The notes under the pieces are model-generated. The model was not told the DNA's origin. It ran no database searches and worked only from the letters and a program-made list of their open reading frames with translations. Shown here one piece after another: positions 34,113 to 46,660 of a stretch of 64,000 nucleotides of DNA. The stretch is from positions 70,607,595-70,671,594 of the forward strand of contig NC_083601.1 in NCBI RefSeq assembly GCF_029168945.1. The letters run 5' to 3'. Each line of letters opens with the position of its first letter. The stretch's first letter is position 1. The DNA is from Cannabis sativa. Lineage: Eukaryota > Streptophyta > Magnoliopsida > Rosales > Cannabaceae. The position numbers and the translations under genes are program-made.

Positions 34113-36027
34113 TGTTGGAAATTATTTTACCAGGATCTAGATTTACTAAGAAGTATGTTGGATTAACAACCTAATATGAATTCTAGAACAATGAAAATAA
34201 ACACATATAAAGTTAGAAAACCTTACAGTGGGTGCAGCGGAATAATATGACTCCTTCCGTTCAGATCTCTAGCCCTTTATTCCTTTCTGTAGCAGAGCAT
34301 CACCAAGATCTGAACCTGGATCTTTTTTTCTCCTTCTTTGATGCAGAAATTCCATAGTCTTCCATACTATGATTGAGATACCACTTGATGTGTGTGGGCA
34401 CTACTCATCTCACAAGGATTTCGAAATTTCCCTCTATTTTTCTCTCTTAATTTCGTGGCTTTTAGTGTATGCAAGAGAAGAGAACAAGGTTGCTTTATAT
34501 AGGGAGAAGGGAGAGCACAACTTTCCAAACAAAACAGTTTCCTTAATTACTGTGTAATCAATTAACTGCCTTATTTAGTGTGATCCACCACTTTCCTATT
34601 ATAGCTAGGCTTTGATTAGCAATTACATGACAATTAAAAGATAAAAATAATAATTGGGAAACACAAAGGGAGTGCTCGCCCATAGAGGGAATATGGGCCT
34701 CACTTGGATTTTGCAGTTTTCTCAATTTTATTTCTATTTCTCCAAAAATACCATTTTTCCAATTCTAATCATTTAAATGCCAAAACTAATTATTTAATAA
34801 CTAAAATAGATTATTAAATAATATTGTCATTTAAAATAATTATTAATTAGACATACAAAGTCTCTTAATTAATAATTAAACCTAGAAACCCTTTTCTTTA
34901 CGATCTCATCCTTAAACTGTGAGAATTCATAAAGTAGACATAGTCTAACTTTTAGAATTATAATTGATTAATTAAAATCAATTAACTGAGTCTTACAAGT
35001 AGTATGGCCTCAACTAGTATGGGGACCATGGGTCTATATAACCGAGCTTCCAATAAGTCGAACCGAATTTACCAAGTAAATTCCCTAACTTATTAATTCC
35101 TCATTGAATCCACACTTAGAACTTGGAATGGCACTCTCAGTCATATAGAAACGCTCTATATGTTCCACGATATAGACACGTCATTAGTTATCCATTGTTA
35201 TAACCCTAATGTGATCAATGATCCTCTATATAGATGATTTACACTGTACAGGATTAAATTACCGTAACACCCTACAATGTATTTTATCCTTAAAACACTT
35301 AACCCTGTATAATGATATTTCACCTAAGTGAAATGAGATCTCCACCATTTATCTTCGTTTGGTTAAGCTCGAAGGAAATCATCCTTTACTTCTATTTTCC
35401 AAATAGAAGCTATAGATTCCATATTTATGTTAGCGCTCCCCCACTCAATTGTATTACCGTGTTCCCAAAATGTACGTATCACCCTGATACAAAACTAGGC
35501 TTAACTAACAAATCAAAGAACACGAGTAACACTCTTGAAATTGAGCCTAACCATATCAGGATTTCGATCATGTGATCTAGGATCAACAGTTGATATTGAA
35601 TTGAATAGACATTACGGTAAGTTTTAACATATCTAATCAAAGTTCAATATCGGTCCCTTCCGATGTATACTCCATACATCCGATACTGGTAAATTTTGCC
35701 AATGTCCTGGAAAGGACATAACACTTTTCCAAGGTGTAAGAATACCTATCGCTGATTATAACATGTCAGTCTAAATCCAGTGTTCTGACAAATCAGGGAA
35801 TCTACTTTTGAACATATAATAAAGATTATATTCCACTGTGCTGACAACACTATAATCTTTAACCAACTCATATGTTCTGGACTTAAAAAGAATTCATACA
35901 TTATATACACATATAATCATGAAATAAATCATGTGAACCATGCAACATAAAATGTTATTTCTGATCTTTATTAATAAGTAAATCTGATTATATGAAATGA
36001 GTTTTATTTAGGGCATAAAACCCAACA
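34113..36027 (-). repeat. 3' LTR of element C
   Basis: 1915 bp, TG...CA ends. The TATA area differs from the other copies: TTTATATA on the plus strand at 34494-34501. The antisense LTR frame is only partly open. The tRNA-like or coding content is nil. Confidence 0.88.
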
Positions 36028-39000
36028 AACTCCCACTTGCACTAATATAAAATAAAAAGTGCATTTCAAATAATCATTAACACCTTGATGTACCAATCAA
36101 GTGTAATAGTAGTAAACTCCTCGTAATGGGATCTGACAGGTTGAATTAAACACAACCTCTTCTCCACCATTACTCTTCCTTAATCACAAAATCCTTGATA
36201 ATGTGAAATTCCTCTCTATATGTCTACTCTTTTAGGATACTGGATTCTATACTTTTGGGCAACTACTCTTTTGTTATTCAGGAAGTAACCCTAGTAGTTA
36301 AGGCAAGTTGGAACACTGCCACAAATGTATAGAACTTTCCTTAGACTGAAAAAGTATCTTTCCTGCAACTTTTAACATTCAGTCTCTTTCTGGTAGACCA
36401 AGAGATTTCAGATAGGTTTTTACACTTCTCCAAAATCACTACTCCACCCCCAAAGTAATCACCATCTCATCAGCAGACTTTCTAGCACACAGGCAAGTCT
36501 CGAAATCTGATGTGGTGTAGTCTAAGAGTTTCAAACAAACACCCTTATTGACTAACATATAGTTCTTCTTCTTAATCTTAAGATTTACTTGATTTTCTTC
36601 CAATGTTCTTCTCCTGGATTGATCTGATACTTACTCATTACTCCCACTCAACAGCAGGTGTCTGGTCTAAGGCATACAAAAGCATATCTGAGACCTCTCA
36701 CTGTTGATTTAAGAATTCTTTCATGGCTTTATCTTCTCTGGAATAGTTGAGACTTTTCCTTAGATAAATAAAATCTATCTCTAAGAAGTTGTGAAGCTTC
36801 TATAGATTGCCATTGGAAAGAAAATGCTTCAGCATCTTACTAAAGTAAGTTGCTTGCATTAAAGTAAGTAATTACCAGGTATACCACAAGCCATAGGTTT
36901 AGATAAACTCAAACCTACAATACTCGGAACAAGAATTTTTGTTAAGTCCATTGAATAGACTTATGAACGAAAATTTCCTTTCATGTCCTTGTAATAGAAA
37001 ACTTTAGGTTACTCCATGTGAATGGATCAAACCATAGTTCTATTCGCTTTCTTCTTAGTTTCTTATCTTGACAATCCATTACTTGTTTAAACTCACAATG
37101 GATTTTAATCACTATTGTCTTCCAAGTTATAAGAAGGTGAGTTCCTAGAAACTCTCCCACTACAACAAGGTACCGTGAACTATGTCTAAGAAAACTAAAT
37201 GGTATTGACCTCTCAGTTGTGTTAAGACAACAGAGGCAGTGGGATCATCTTGTAAAATAAGATGATAGAACACTTTTGGAATCAAGAAAAAAAAATATCT
37301 CCTTTATTTGCTACTTTATTTTCAGACTTAGTCATTTTCTTAGAAAAGCAGTATTTGTTTAAACAAACACTTTCTTATCTAATGACTATGGGATGCTCCA
37401 CCCCTAATCACTTAGAATAGCTAACAAACATGCAAACCAGGGTTAGCAGTTCTAGCTTTTCTTAAGATTTCGATTAGGTCATCCATGAATCTAGTAATGA
37501 TTTATATTAAGTATACAACCATTGCATCATTCTGAAATTTTATTTCCATAGAAGGATTTAGGCAACAACTAGTAACTAATCATCGATATGCAACTCGAAT
37601 TTCTGGGGAGGTAAGTTTGGATATTATTCAAAATCAAATTAATGATCTTTGAACTGCATATCTACTAACTTTTTCTCCACCCCTATCAGTTCGCAAGATC
37701 TTTAACCACTTACCTTCACCATTGCTAGAAATTCATGAAATTTTTCAAATTTTTCAAATTTCTTTTGCATAAGGTAAAATCTAGAGTGATCGTTTTAAGA
37801 ATACAACGAAAACTCATATCCACCCCTGAATGTACATCCATCTGCGAATGAGATGAAATTACTTTCAGTGGATATAGGCATATTAACTCTTTGCAGAGAA
37901 TGATCTTGTTAAAACCACTATGAACAAGATACAAATGCCTTAGATTTATAAAATATGTGGTTGTATCTTTTGATGACTTAAGTTAGTTACATCAAAGAAT
38001 TCTTAGAATAGTGCAAGTGGATTCTGGTCACAGAATACTAAATTCATACAGTTTAAATCCATTGAAAGAAAATGGTTATGAAACACTTGTGAAAGTGTAA
38101 CTGTATAATTAGTAACTCTTTCTTGGACCACCACTACTAATCTAACTCTATGATTTGCCTATACAAGTAGGAGATATCTAAGATTGAGGATTTATATCAT
38201 TTTGGGATAGAATTCCGGGAATATAATCATATGCGTCATCCAATTTCTTAAGAGAAAATAAGACTTTATATGATTTATAGACCATTCATCCAATGATATG
38301 TCATTAAGCTAATTCGAAATGAATAAGCTAAGAGGAATTAGGATAATTTCGTTTTAAATAAGAATCCAACGACGCTCCGATTAGCGAGAGTCAAAGTAAT
38401 CTTATTTATACAATCTTCTTGTTTCATATTGTAAAACACTAGTCTAAGGTGTCATCAATTGATGAACAGCTAGATGTTGCATATACAATATTTATCTTTC
38501 GAGATCTAACACTATTATGTTAGTCTAATGGTGAAAATCCATTAGGGATTTATCTCATTAGAAAAACAAATCAAGTTAGACCAACAATGAAGATTCGAAA
38601 TTAAACTACAATTTAATAACAGAAAATAACATGGTTCAATACAAATTCATACACAATTCAGAAATTATGAAGCACATAGCAAGTAGGAATGACAAGTGAA
38701 AATACTAAAACATACAATCCTAAATAATTTCCAAGGTTTTCAACAAACTGATATCAGTGTCCCGTTTAGGCGAGAGTCAAAGCTATCATCCATTGAATAG
38801 AGTTGTCAGCTCATCTAAAATATCAAACATTCTAGCAACCTTTTATTCGATCAAGATTTGAATCCGCGTTGTCCCGTTTAGGCGAGAGTCAAGGCTATTC
38901 TATCTTATGAGCTTCCACCATTGTTTCATATTCTTGCAAGTCTTATATAGTCGCCACCATTAGGGTGGTCATAAACTATATTAAAAACTTACAAGATTAC

Positions 39001-39077
39001 TTATCTTTCGAGATTAAACGGTGCTAACTTCCTAATGAACGTTCCTCCATTAGGGAGGATTACTCACTAAAACAATA
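36028..39077 (-). pseudogene. Decayed internal region of element C
   Basis: Starts with the conserved purine tract (CTCCCACTT at 36030-36038). It continues with the copia RNase H and RT remnants in the order seen in B and E, and includes the GGCGAGAGTCAA-type motifs near 38390, 38768 and 38880. It lacks the WFNPFTWNN frame as an open unit. It ends in ACTCACTAAAACAATA before the LTR of D. Confidence 0.7.
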
Positions 39078-41107
39078 TGTAACGCCCTGTCCAACAGGGA
39101 CGCCACGTGTGTGCACTTTATTTAAAATACCAATAATTATATAAGAGGTAATTATACTAAAAGTGTGGGTAATTAAATTTTTTGATAGTTAAAACTCAAC
39201 CTTTAAACTATTTAACAAAAGATAAATAACATGATTTATGGGGTTCCCCTGTTTTCAAAATATTTACAAACTGGTTTCAAAGTATTTTACATCATAAGCT
39301 TTATATTTTTTTCCAAAATACAATCAAAATAGAGCATCCTGTAAACTGGGCTGCCTGCGGCTGGTATGTACATTGCTGCTACGACCATAAACTCATGGTT
39401 GCTCGACTTTAGCTTTTCCTTTACCTGCACCATAAAGCACCAGTGAGTCACAGAGACTCAGCAAGAAAGTGATTAAAACAATAATTGAAAGAAAATTATT
39501 ATCAACTTATTCTCATGCCATTATTTTTACTCACTATTCGATAATAATAAGCATTTCCTTAAACATCATACATTCCTGGTACTTAATAAAGTACCACTTT
39601 TACCACTCGTTACATACGAGCTGAATATGTCACTATCGTTGCCCGATAACGCAAACGATAAGTAAGAAACCTAACCGCGGTTTCAAGAGTAATTACTCAT
39701 AACGGTAATAACCGTTTCCAACCCTAGGTAATAACCTAGGCTTAATAAGCTTTAGTCAACATCATAATAATAATTAAGGTCACCTCCATTCATTCATCGA
39801 TTTTTAACCACATACGGTGCTTACCACTTTTCTTACCTTAATTCAGGAGTCAAGAATATGGCCGACCTGGGTGGAAAAACAAGCTAGGCAATCCCGGTCC
39901 TATGTCACGACAATTGAAACACAATAAATACCTTAACATAATATTCCGGATTAAAACCCTAATTCTAAACCGATTAGACTTAGCCTTCACCATCAATATA
40001 ATAATTCAAATAACTCAAAATTATTCAAAGGCAGGTACTAGGTTCAACCCCGAGCTAAACACGGATCAGAGAAAAACCCGAGAATTTTTCCCCTGCTGTA
40101 ACCGGTCGACCGGTTCTGATACAGCAGAACCAACCGGTCGACCGGTTGCTGCCAGACCAGAAAAATTCTGGTTTTTCTCCTCCAGCTCGAACCAAAACCA
40201 TTTCAGACCTAATTTGCAGTTCCAGAACAGTTCAATATACCAAATACAACATATTCAACACATCATTTAATCACAATTCACCATTTAACTCAAAATCAAC
40301 ATCTCACTTGACAATTTGCATAAAAACATCTCTTTCAACACCTATTTAATTGCACAGCCCTTAATCTCACTCAATCTTCATTCACACAAGTTTCAAATCA
40401 CCCTAAGAACCTACCCTAACTTCAGTTTATACCCCAGCTCTGGATTAAATGAAAACCCTCACCAAAACCTAAACTAAACTCATAAAAACCAACCAAGAGA
40501 AGAGTAGAAACCATACCTCCACTTAGCTAGCTTCTAGGGTTAGGATTAGCTCAAGAAATTGAAGAAAAAGAAATGAGTTTTCCCTGGTTCCAGCTGCTAC
40601 AAGAATCGGCAGAAGGAGAAGAAGAAGAGAAGCTTGGAGCTTTGTATTTTTTTGAAAAAAAATGCTTTCTTGTCATGGAAGGAAGCTTCTTTAAATAAGG
40701 GTTTTTTTTTTTTAAAAAAAAAATAGGCAGCTTAAAATAAAATGAAAGAAAATTCAAAATAAAAGGTTCCATTGGATTTGCTAATCTACCCCTCTCACAT
40801 AATTTTTTTTTTAAAAAAAAACCCTAGGGGCATTTTGGTAATTTTTACTAATTCCCCATTCCGACATTCTAATAAAATTCTAACTTAATCCGGGATATTC
40901 TCAAAATAATTCTTTCATTTAATGTCGTGACATTGCTAACCACATAGCTAAAATTCCACAATTACCGGGCCCAAAATAACGCATTCCATTAAATAATTTC
41001 CCAACAATTTACCTAAGTAAGATCATAATCCTACTTCATTTTCCAAGTAATTACATATTTAATAAAATATGTCCATTTAAATATTATTTATTTTCTGGGA
41101 TATTACA
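39078..41107 (-). repeat. 3' LTR of element D
   Basis: 2030 bp, ends TGTAATATCCC and GGGCGTTACA as read on the minus strand. It carries two perfect 16-bp palindromes AACCGGTCGACCGGTT (40100-40115 and 40132-40147). A small hairpin CCCTGT-CCA-ACAGGG lies at its outer end (39085-39099). The purine tract of the element (AAGTGGGGGATAG on the minus strand) abuts it at 41108-41122. Confidence 0.92.
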
Positions 41108-41140
41108 ACTATCCCCCACTTATAGGAATTTCGTCCTCGA

Positions 41141-42300
41141 AATTTACCTGAAAAGCTCGGGATACAACTCCCGCATCTGCGACTCTAATTCCCAAGTCGC
41201 TTCTTCAACTTTGCTGTTCCGCCACAACACTTTGACTAGTGAAATAGTCTTGTTTCGCAACACCTTTTCTTTCCTGTCTAAGATCTGTACTGGTTGTTCT
41301 TCATATGGCAGGTCGGTTTGAAGCTCAATGTCTTCATAACTTAAGATATGAGTTGTATCAGATACATATTTCCGAAGCATCGAGACATGAAACACGTTAT
41401 GAACCCCAGATAAAGCAGGAGGTAGAGCCAACCGATAAGCTACCTGGCCTACTTTCTCAAGAATTTCAAATGGACCAATAAATCTGGGACTCAACTTTCC
41501 TTTCTTCCCGAACCTTCGAATTCCTTTCATTGGAGACACCCGAAGAAAAACAAAATCCCCATCTTGGAATTCAACATTTCTACGCTTTGGATGCGTAGCT
41601 TTTCATCTACTTTGGGAAGCAAGCATACGAGCTCGAATCTTTTCAATAGCCTCGCTCGTTCTTTGGACAGCTTCAGGTCCAAGATACCTACGTTCACCAG
41701 CCTCATCCCAGTGAATAGGTGATCGACATTTCCTTCCATAAAGCATCTCATATGGAGCCATGCCAATGGTACTCTGATAACTATTGTTATAAGAAAACTC
41801 AATCAGAGGTAGGTACTTGTTCCAAGAACCTTCAAAGTCCATTATACATGCCCTCAACATATCCTCAAGTATCTGGATAGTTCTTTCGGATTGACCATCG
41901 GTTTGAGGATGAAAAGGCATATCTTGAATTTCAACTTAGTACCCATTGCTTCCGTAAACTTTCCCAGAATTTGGATGTAAATTTTGGATCTCGATCTGAA
42001 ACTATCGACTTTGGGGCACCATGAAGTCGAACTATCTCCTTAATATACAAATCAGCATATTGATCCACTGTATACGTTGTCCTCACCGGGAGAAAGTGAG
42101 CAGACTTCGTATATCGATCCACTATCACCCAAATAGAATCATAATACCCTACTGTTCTGGGCAATCCTACCACAAAATCCATGGTGATGTCCTCCCATTT
42201 CCATTCAGGAATCTTTAGAGGTTGAAGCAAACCTGCCGGCCTATGGTGTTCTGCTTTAATTTGTTGACGTGAGTTAAGCATTTTGACACATATTCAACAA
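41141..42300 (-). pseudogene. Element D integrase and chromodomain
   Basis: Reads on the minus strand from the zinc finger (KCLT... near 42270) through [43 protein letters not shown], then after frame changes [20 protein letters not shown] with the catalytic glutamate, and [20 protein letters not shown]. The C-terminal part (41144-41539) has [33 protein letters not shown] and the chromodomain-like [37 protein letters not shown]. It ends at ELYPELFR. Frame breaks are visible near 41590-41610 (stop and lost bases), 41920-41935 and 42281. The chromodomain type places D in the Tekay/Del lineage. Confidence 0.9.
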
Positions 42301-42335
42301 TATCCCTCTTCATACCGGCCACCGGTATAAAGCTT

Positions 42336-43406
42336 TCACATCATGATACATCTTGGTTGTTCCGGGTGTAAGGAGTACGGTGTAGTATGAGATTCATCAA
42401 GAATCTCTTGTACCGATTTCTTTATCAACCGGTACACGTATTCGTTTTTGTATCGCAACAACCCATCAGATAAGCACGAAAAGTCTCTTGCCAATCCAGC
42501 CTCTAACTTCTCCTTATGTCCCTGTAGCTCAAGGTCACTTTGTTGGGCTACTCTAATTCTTTCCAACAGATTAGATTGTATGGTGATATTAGCAAGTTTT
42601 CCAATTACAAATTCAATTCCCGCTCTCGTCATATCCTCAGCCAACTTGGCTGAAATTTCTTTTAGTTCACAAACTTGCCCTGGTCCTTTCCGACTTAGAG
42701 CATCCGCTACCACATTTGCTTTACCAGGGTGGTAGAGAATCTCGCAGTCATAATCTTTGACCAGTTCTAACCATCGTCGTTGCCTCATATTTAAATCCTT
42801 CTGAGTGAAAAAGTACTTGAGGCTTTTGTGATCTGTATAAATTTCACACTTTTCACCGTACAGATAGTGACGCCAAACTTTTAGTGCAAAGACAACCGCT
42901 GCTAATTCAATATCATGGGTAGGATATCGTTGTTCATACTCCTTCAATTGCCTGGATGCATAAGCAATCACTTTCCCTGACTGCATAAGAACACAACCTA
43001 ACCCTTGTTTGGACGCATCACAATAAATCACGAACTTTTCGTCACCTTTTGGTAAGGTTAGCACAGGAGCGGTAATCAACCTTTGCTTCAATTCCTGGAA
43101 ACTACCTTCACACTTGTCAGTCCAAACAAACTTACAATTCTTTCGGGTCAACTCAGTTAAAGGCGTAGAAATCTTTGCAAAGCCCTCAACAAATCTTCGG
43201 TAATACCCTGCTAACCCCAGGAAACTTCTAACTTCAGTTGCTGACTTAGGTCGAGGCCAGTCACGCACTGCTTCAATCTTTACTGGATCCACTAAAATAC
43301 CATCTTTACTCACCACATGCCCCAAGAAACTCACCTGAGGTAACCAAAATTCACATTTCTTAAATTTGGCATACAACTTATGCTCCCTGAGACGTTGTAA
43401 TACCAT
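42336..43406 (-). pseudogene. Element D RT end and RNase H
   Basis: A 356-codon open frame on the minus strand. It begins in the RT thumb ([31 protein letters not shown]) and continues through the connection ([20 protein letters not shown]). Ty3-type RNase H has the catalytic aspartates in [17 protein letters not shown] and [20 protein letters not shown], then [16 protein letters not shown]. The frame ends soon after in [12 protein letters not shown], where a frameshift replaces the integrase zinc-finger start ([10 protein letters not shown] in frame). The apparent start codon is internal: the true reading continues from 53580 across element E in the same phase. Confidence 0.9.
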
Positions 43407-43451
43407 TCGAAGATGTCTTTCGTGAGTCTCTTCCGAGTCTGAATAAATTAG

Positions 43452-45346
43452 TGTTGGAAATTATTTTACCAGGATCTTAGATCTACTCACAAGTATGTTT
43501 ATTAACACCCTAAATATGAACTTTCTAAAACGATAAATTAAACACATATAAAGTTAAAGAAACCTTACATTGGGTGCAGCGGAATTAAATGACTCCTTCC
43601 GTTCAGATATCTAGCCCTTGATTCCTTTCTGTAGCAGAGCATTATCAATATCTGAACCTGGATCTCTTTCTCTGAATCTTTGATGCTGAAACTCCTTTGC
43701 TGATGATCTTTCTTCACGATCTTCCTCACTATGATTGAGGTATTGCTTGATGTGTGTGGGCACTACTCTAATCACTAAGGATTTCGAAATTCAAGAGGGA
43801 AGAGAAAGAAGAAGTGGCAGCTAAAGATAGGGAGAGAGAAGGCTCAGGTTTTTCTCTGAAGGAAAAATAGAAAATTTAAGTGTAAATTTCCTGAAGCCTT
43901 CACTATCTATTTATAGCATTCCACTAGCGTTAGGTTTGAATTATTTGGCATTAAAATAATGAAAAAATCAGTTTAAATTTCCTACAAAAGTGGCTGGCCC
44001 TATATAAGTGGATTGGGCCTTGGGCTTTGCAATTTTGCAATTTTAACACCTTTTGTATCTGATTTTCTCAAAAATACCAATTTCCTAATTCAAACATTTA
44101 AATGCCAATTCTAACTATTTAATAACTATAAATAATTATTAAATAATATTGTCATTTATCATATTTATTAATTGAACCATACAAAGTATCATAATTAACA
44201 AATATGCCCCTATAAACTCTTTCTTTACAATTTCGCCCTTACTTAGTGAAAATTTCACAAATAGACATAGTCTAATTCGTGAATTATAATTGATTAATCA
44301 AAACCAATTACATGAGTCTTACAAGCAATATTATCTCAACTAGTGGGGGGACCATGGGTCTATATAACCGAGCTTCCAATAAGTAGATCAAGAATTTAGC
44401 ACTAAAATTCACTAACTTATTAATTCTTTGTTGAATCCACGCATAGAACTTAGAATTGCACTCTCAGTATATAGAATGCTCTATATGTTCCACCATATAG
44501 ACACATCATTAGTTATCCATTGTTATAATCCTAATGTGATCAATGATCCTCTATATGAATGATCTACACTGTAAAGGGATTAAATTACCGTTACACCCTA
44601 CAATGTATTTATTCCTTAAAACACTTGACCCCGTATAAATGATATTTCAGCTTATGTGAAATGAGTACTCTACCATTTATGTTCGTTTGGTCAAGCTCGA
44701 AGGAGATCATCCTTTGCTTACTATTCGCCAGATAGAAGCTATAGATTCCATGTTTATGATAGCGCTCCCACTCAATTGCACTATCGTGTTCCCAAAATGT
44801 ACGTATCACCCTGACCTAAAAGTAGGCTTAACTAACAAATCAAAGAACACGAATAGCCTTTCAAGATTGAGCCTAATCATATCAGGATTAAGATCATTTG
44901 ATCTAGGATCAACTAGGCGATATTGACTTGAATAGATATTACGGTAAGTTTAATAAATCTAAGTCAAAGTTCAATATCGGTCCCTTCCGATGCATACTCC
45001 ATGCATCCAACCTGAGCTTTACTTTAACCAATGTTCTGGAAAGAACATAGTATTTCTCCAAATACAAGTAAACTCTTGTTGTAGATTATCATATCAGTAA
45101 AACCCTGTGTCTGATAAATCTAGGAAACTTTATTCACATAGTCATGTTTACTTTCCAATGTGTTGACGGCACAATAAACAGGATCAAGTATGTGAAAAGG
45201 GTTTCAGATGAATTTATACATTATGTACATATAATCATGAAATAAATCATGTGAACCATGCAACATTAAATGTTATTTCTGATCTATATTAATAAGTAAA
45301 TCTGATTATATTGAAATGAGTTTTATTTAGGGCATAAAACCCAACA
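43452..45346 (-). repeat. 3' LTR of element E
   Basis: 1895 bp. TATA box TATTTATA (plus strand) at 43908-43915. Antisense frame KLEGDHPLLTIRQIEAIDSM open at 44687-44926. Confidence 0.95.
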
Positions 45347-46660
45347 AACTCCCACTTGCACTAATATAAAACAAAAAGTGCGTTTCAAATAATCTCAACA
45401 CCTTGATATACAAATCAAGTGTAGTAGTAGTAAACTCCTCGTAATATGATCTGAAAGGTTGAATTAACCACAACCTTTTCTCCACCATTACTCTTCCTTA
45501 ATCACAAAATCATTGATAATGTGAAATTCCTCTCTATATGTCTACTCTCTTGGGATACTGGATTCTATATCTTTGGCAACTACTTTTGGTTAATCAGGAA
45601 ATTAACACTAGTAGTTTAAGGCAATTTGGAATGGTGCCAAAGATGTATAGAACTTTCCTTAGACTGAATAAGTACCTTTCCTGCAGCTTTAACATTCAGT
45701 CCCTTTCTGGTAGACCTAGAGAGTTCAGATAGGTTTTTACACTTCTCTAAAATCACTATTCCACCCCCAGAGTAACCACCATCTTATCAGAAATATTTAC
45801 TAGCACATAGGCAAATTTCGAAATCTGATATGGTGTAGTCTAAGAGTTTTAAACATACCCTTATAGACTAACATATAGTTCCTCTTCTTAATCTTAAGAT
45901 TTACTTGATTGTCTTCCAATGTTCTTCTCCTGGATTAATCGAATACCTACTCATTACTCCCACTCAACAGCAGGTGTCTGGTCTAAGGCATACAAAAGCA
46001 TATCTAAGACCTCTCACTGTTGATGTAAGAAATTCTTTCATGGCTTTATCTTTTCTGGAATAGTCAAGACTTTTCCTTAGATAAATAAAATCTATACCTA
46101 AGAAGTTGTGAAGCTTCTATAGATTGCCATTAGAAAGAAAATGCTTCAGCATCTTACTAAAGTAAGTTGCTTGCATTAGAGTAAGTAATTACCAGGTATA
46201 CCACAAGCCATAGGTTTAGATAAACTCAAACCTATAATACTAGGAACAGGAAGTTTTGTTAAGTCCATTGAATGGACTTATAAACGAAAATTTCCTTTTA
46301 TGTCCTAGTAATAAAAAACTTTAGGTTATTCCATGTGAATGGATTAAACCATAGTTCTATTGGCTTTCTTCTTAGTTTCTTATCTTGACAATCCATTACT
46401 TGTTTAAACTCACAATGGATTTTAATCACTAGTGTCTCCCAAGTCATAAGAAGGTGAGTTCCTAGAAACTCTCCCACTACGACAAGGTACCGTGAATTAT
46501 GTCGAAGAAAACTAAATGGTATTGATCTCTTCGGTTGTGACAAGACAACATAGGCAGTGGGATCATCATATATTATATAAGATGATAGAACACTTTTGGA
46601 ATCAAGAAAAAAAATATTTCCTTTATTTGCTACTTGTTTTTCAGACTTAGTCATTTTCTT
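45347..46660 (-). pseudogene. Decayed copia pol of element E
   Basis: The purine tract (CTCCCACTT, 45349-45357) is followed by the RNase H and RT remnants seen in A, in reverse order on the plus strand. The longest frame (118 codons, 46298-46654) contains FLDSKSVLSSYIIYDDPTAY, FSFLRHNSRYLVVVGEFLG and KLRRKPIELWFNPFTWNNLK. It is nearly the same as the 90-codon frame of A. PIELW recalls the PYELW block at the end of copia integrase, but this is weak. No complete domain survives. Confidence 0.65.

Larger units (their letters stand above)
34113..39077 (-). mobile_element. Element C: copia-derived element, truncated by D
   Basis: One LTR (34113-36027) and 3050 bp of internal sequence, in the same orientation as B and E. 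It is inserted in F pol; the five bases before it are AGGTG. Its internal sequence runs parallel to B until about 39073, where the LTR of D begins. The missing leader and 5' LTR should lie right of the window. Its LTR is noticeably more diverged from A, B and E than these are from each other, so it may represent an older subfamily. Confidence 0.88.

Noticed and set aside
34113..36027. Solo LTR for element C
   Set aside because: The LTR is followed directly by the family's purine tract and 3 kb of matching internal sequence, so it is a truncated element, not a solo LTR.
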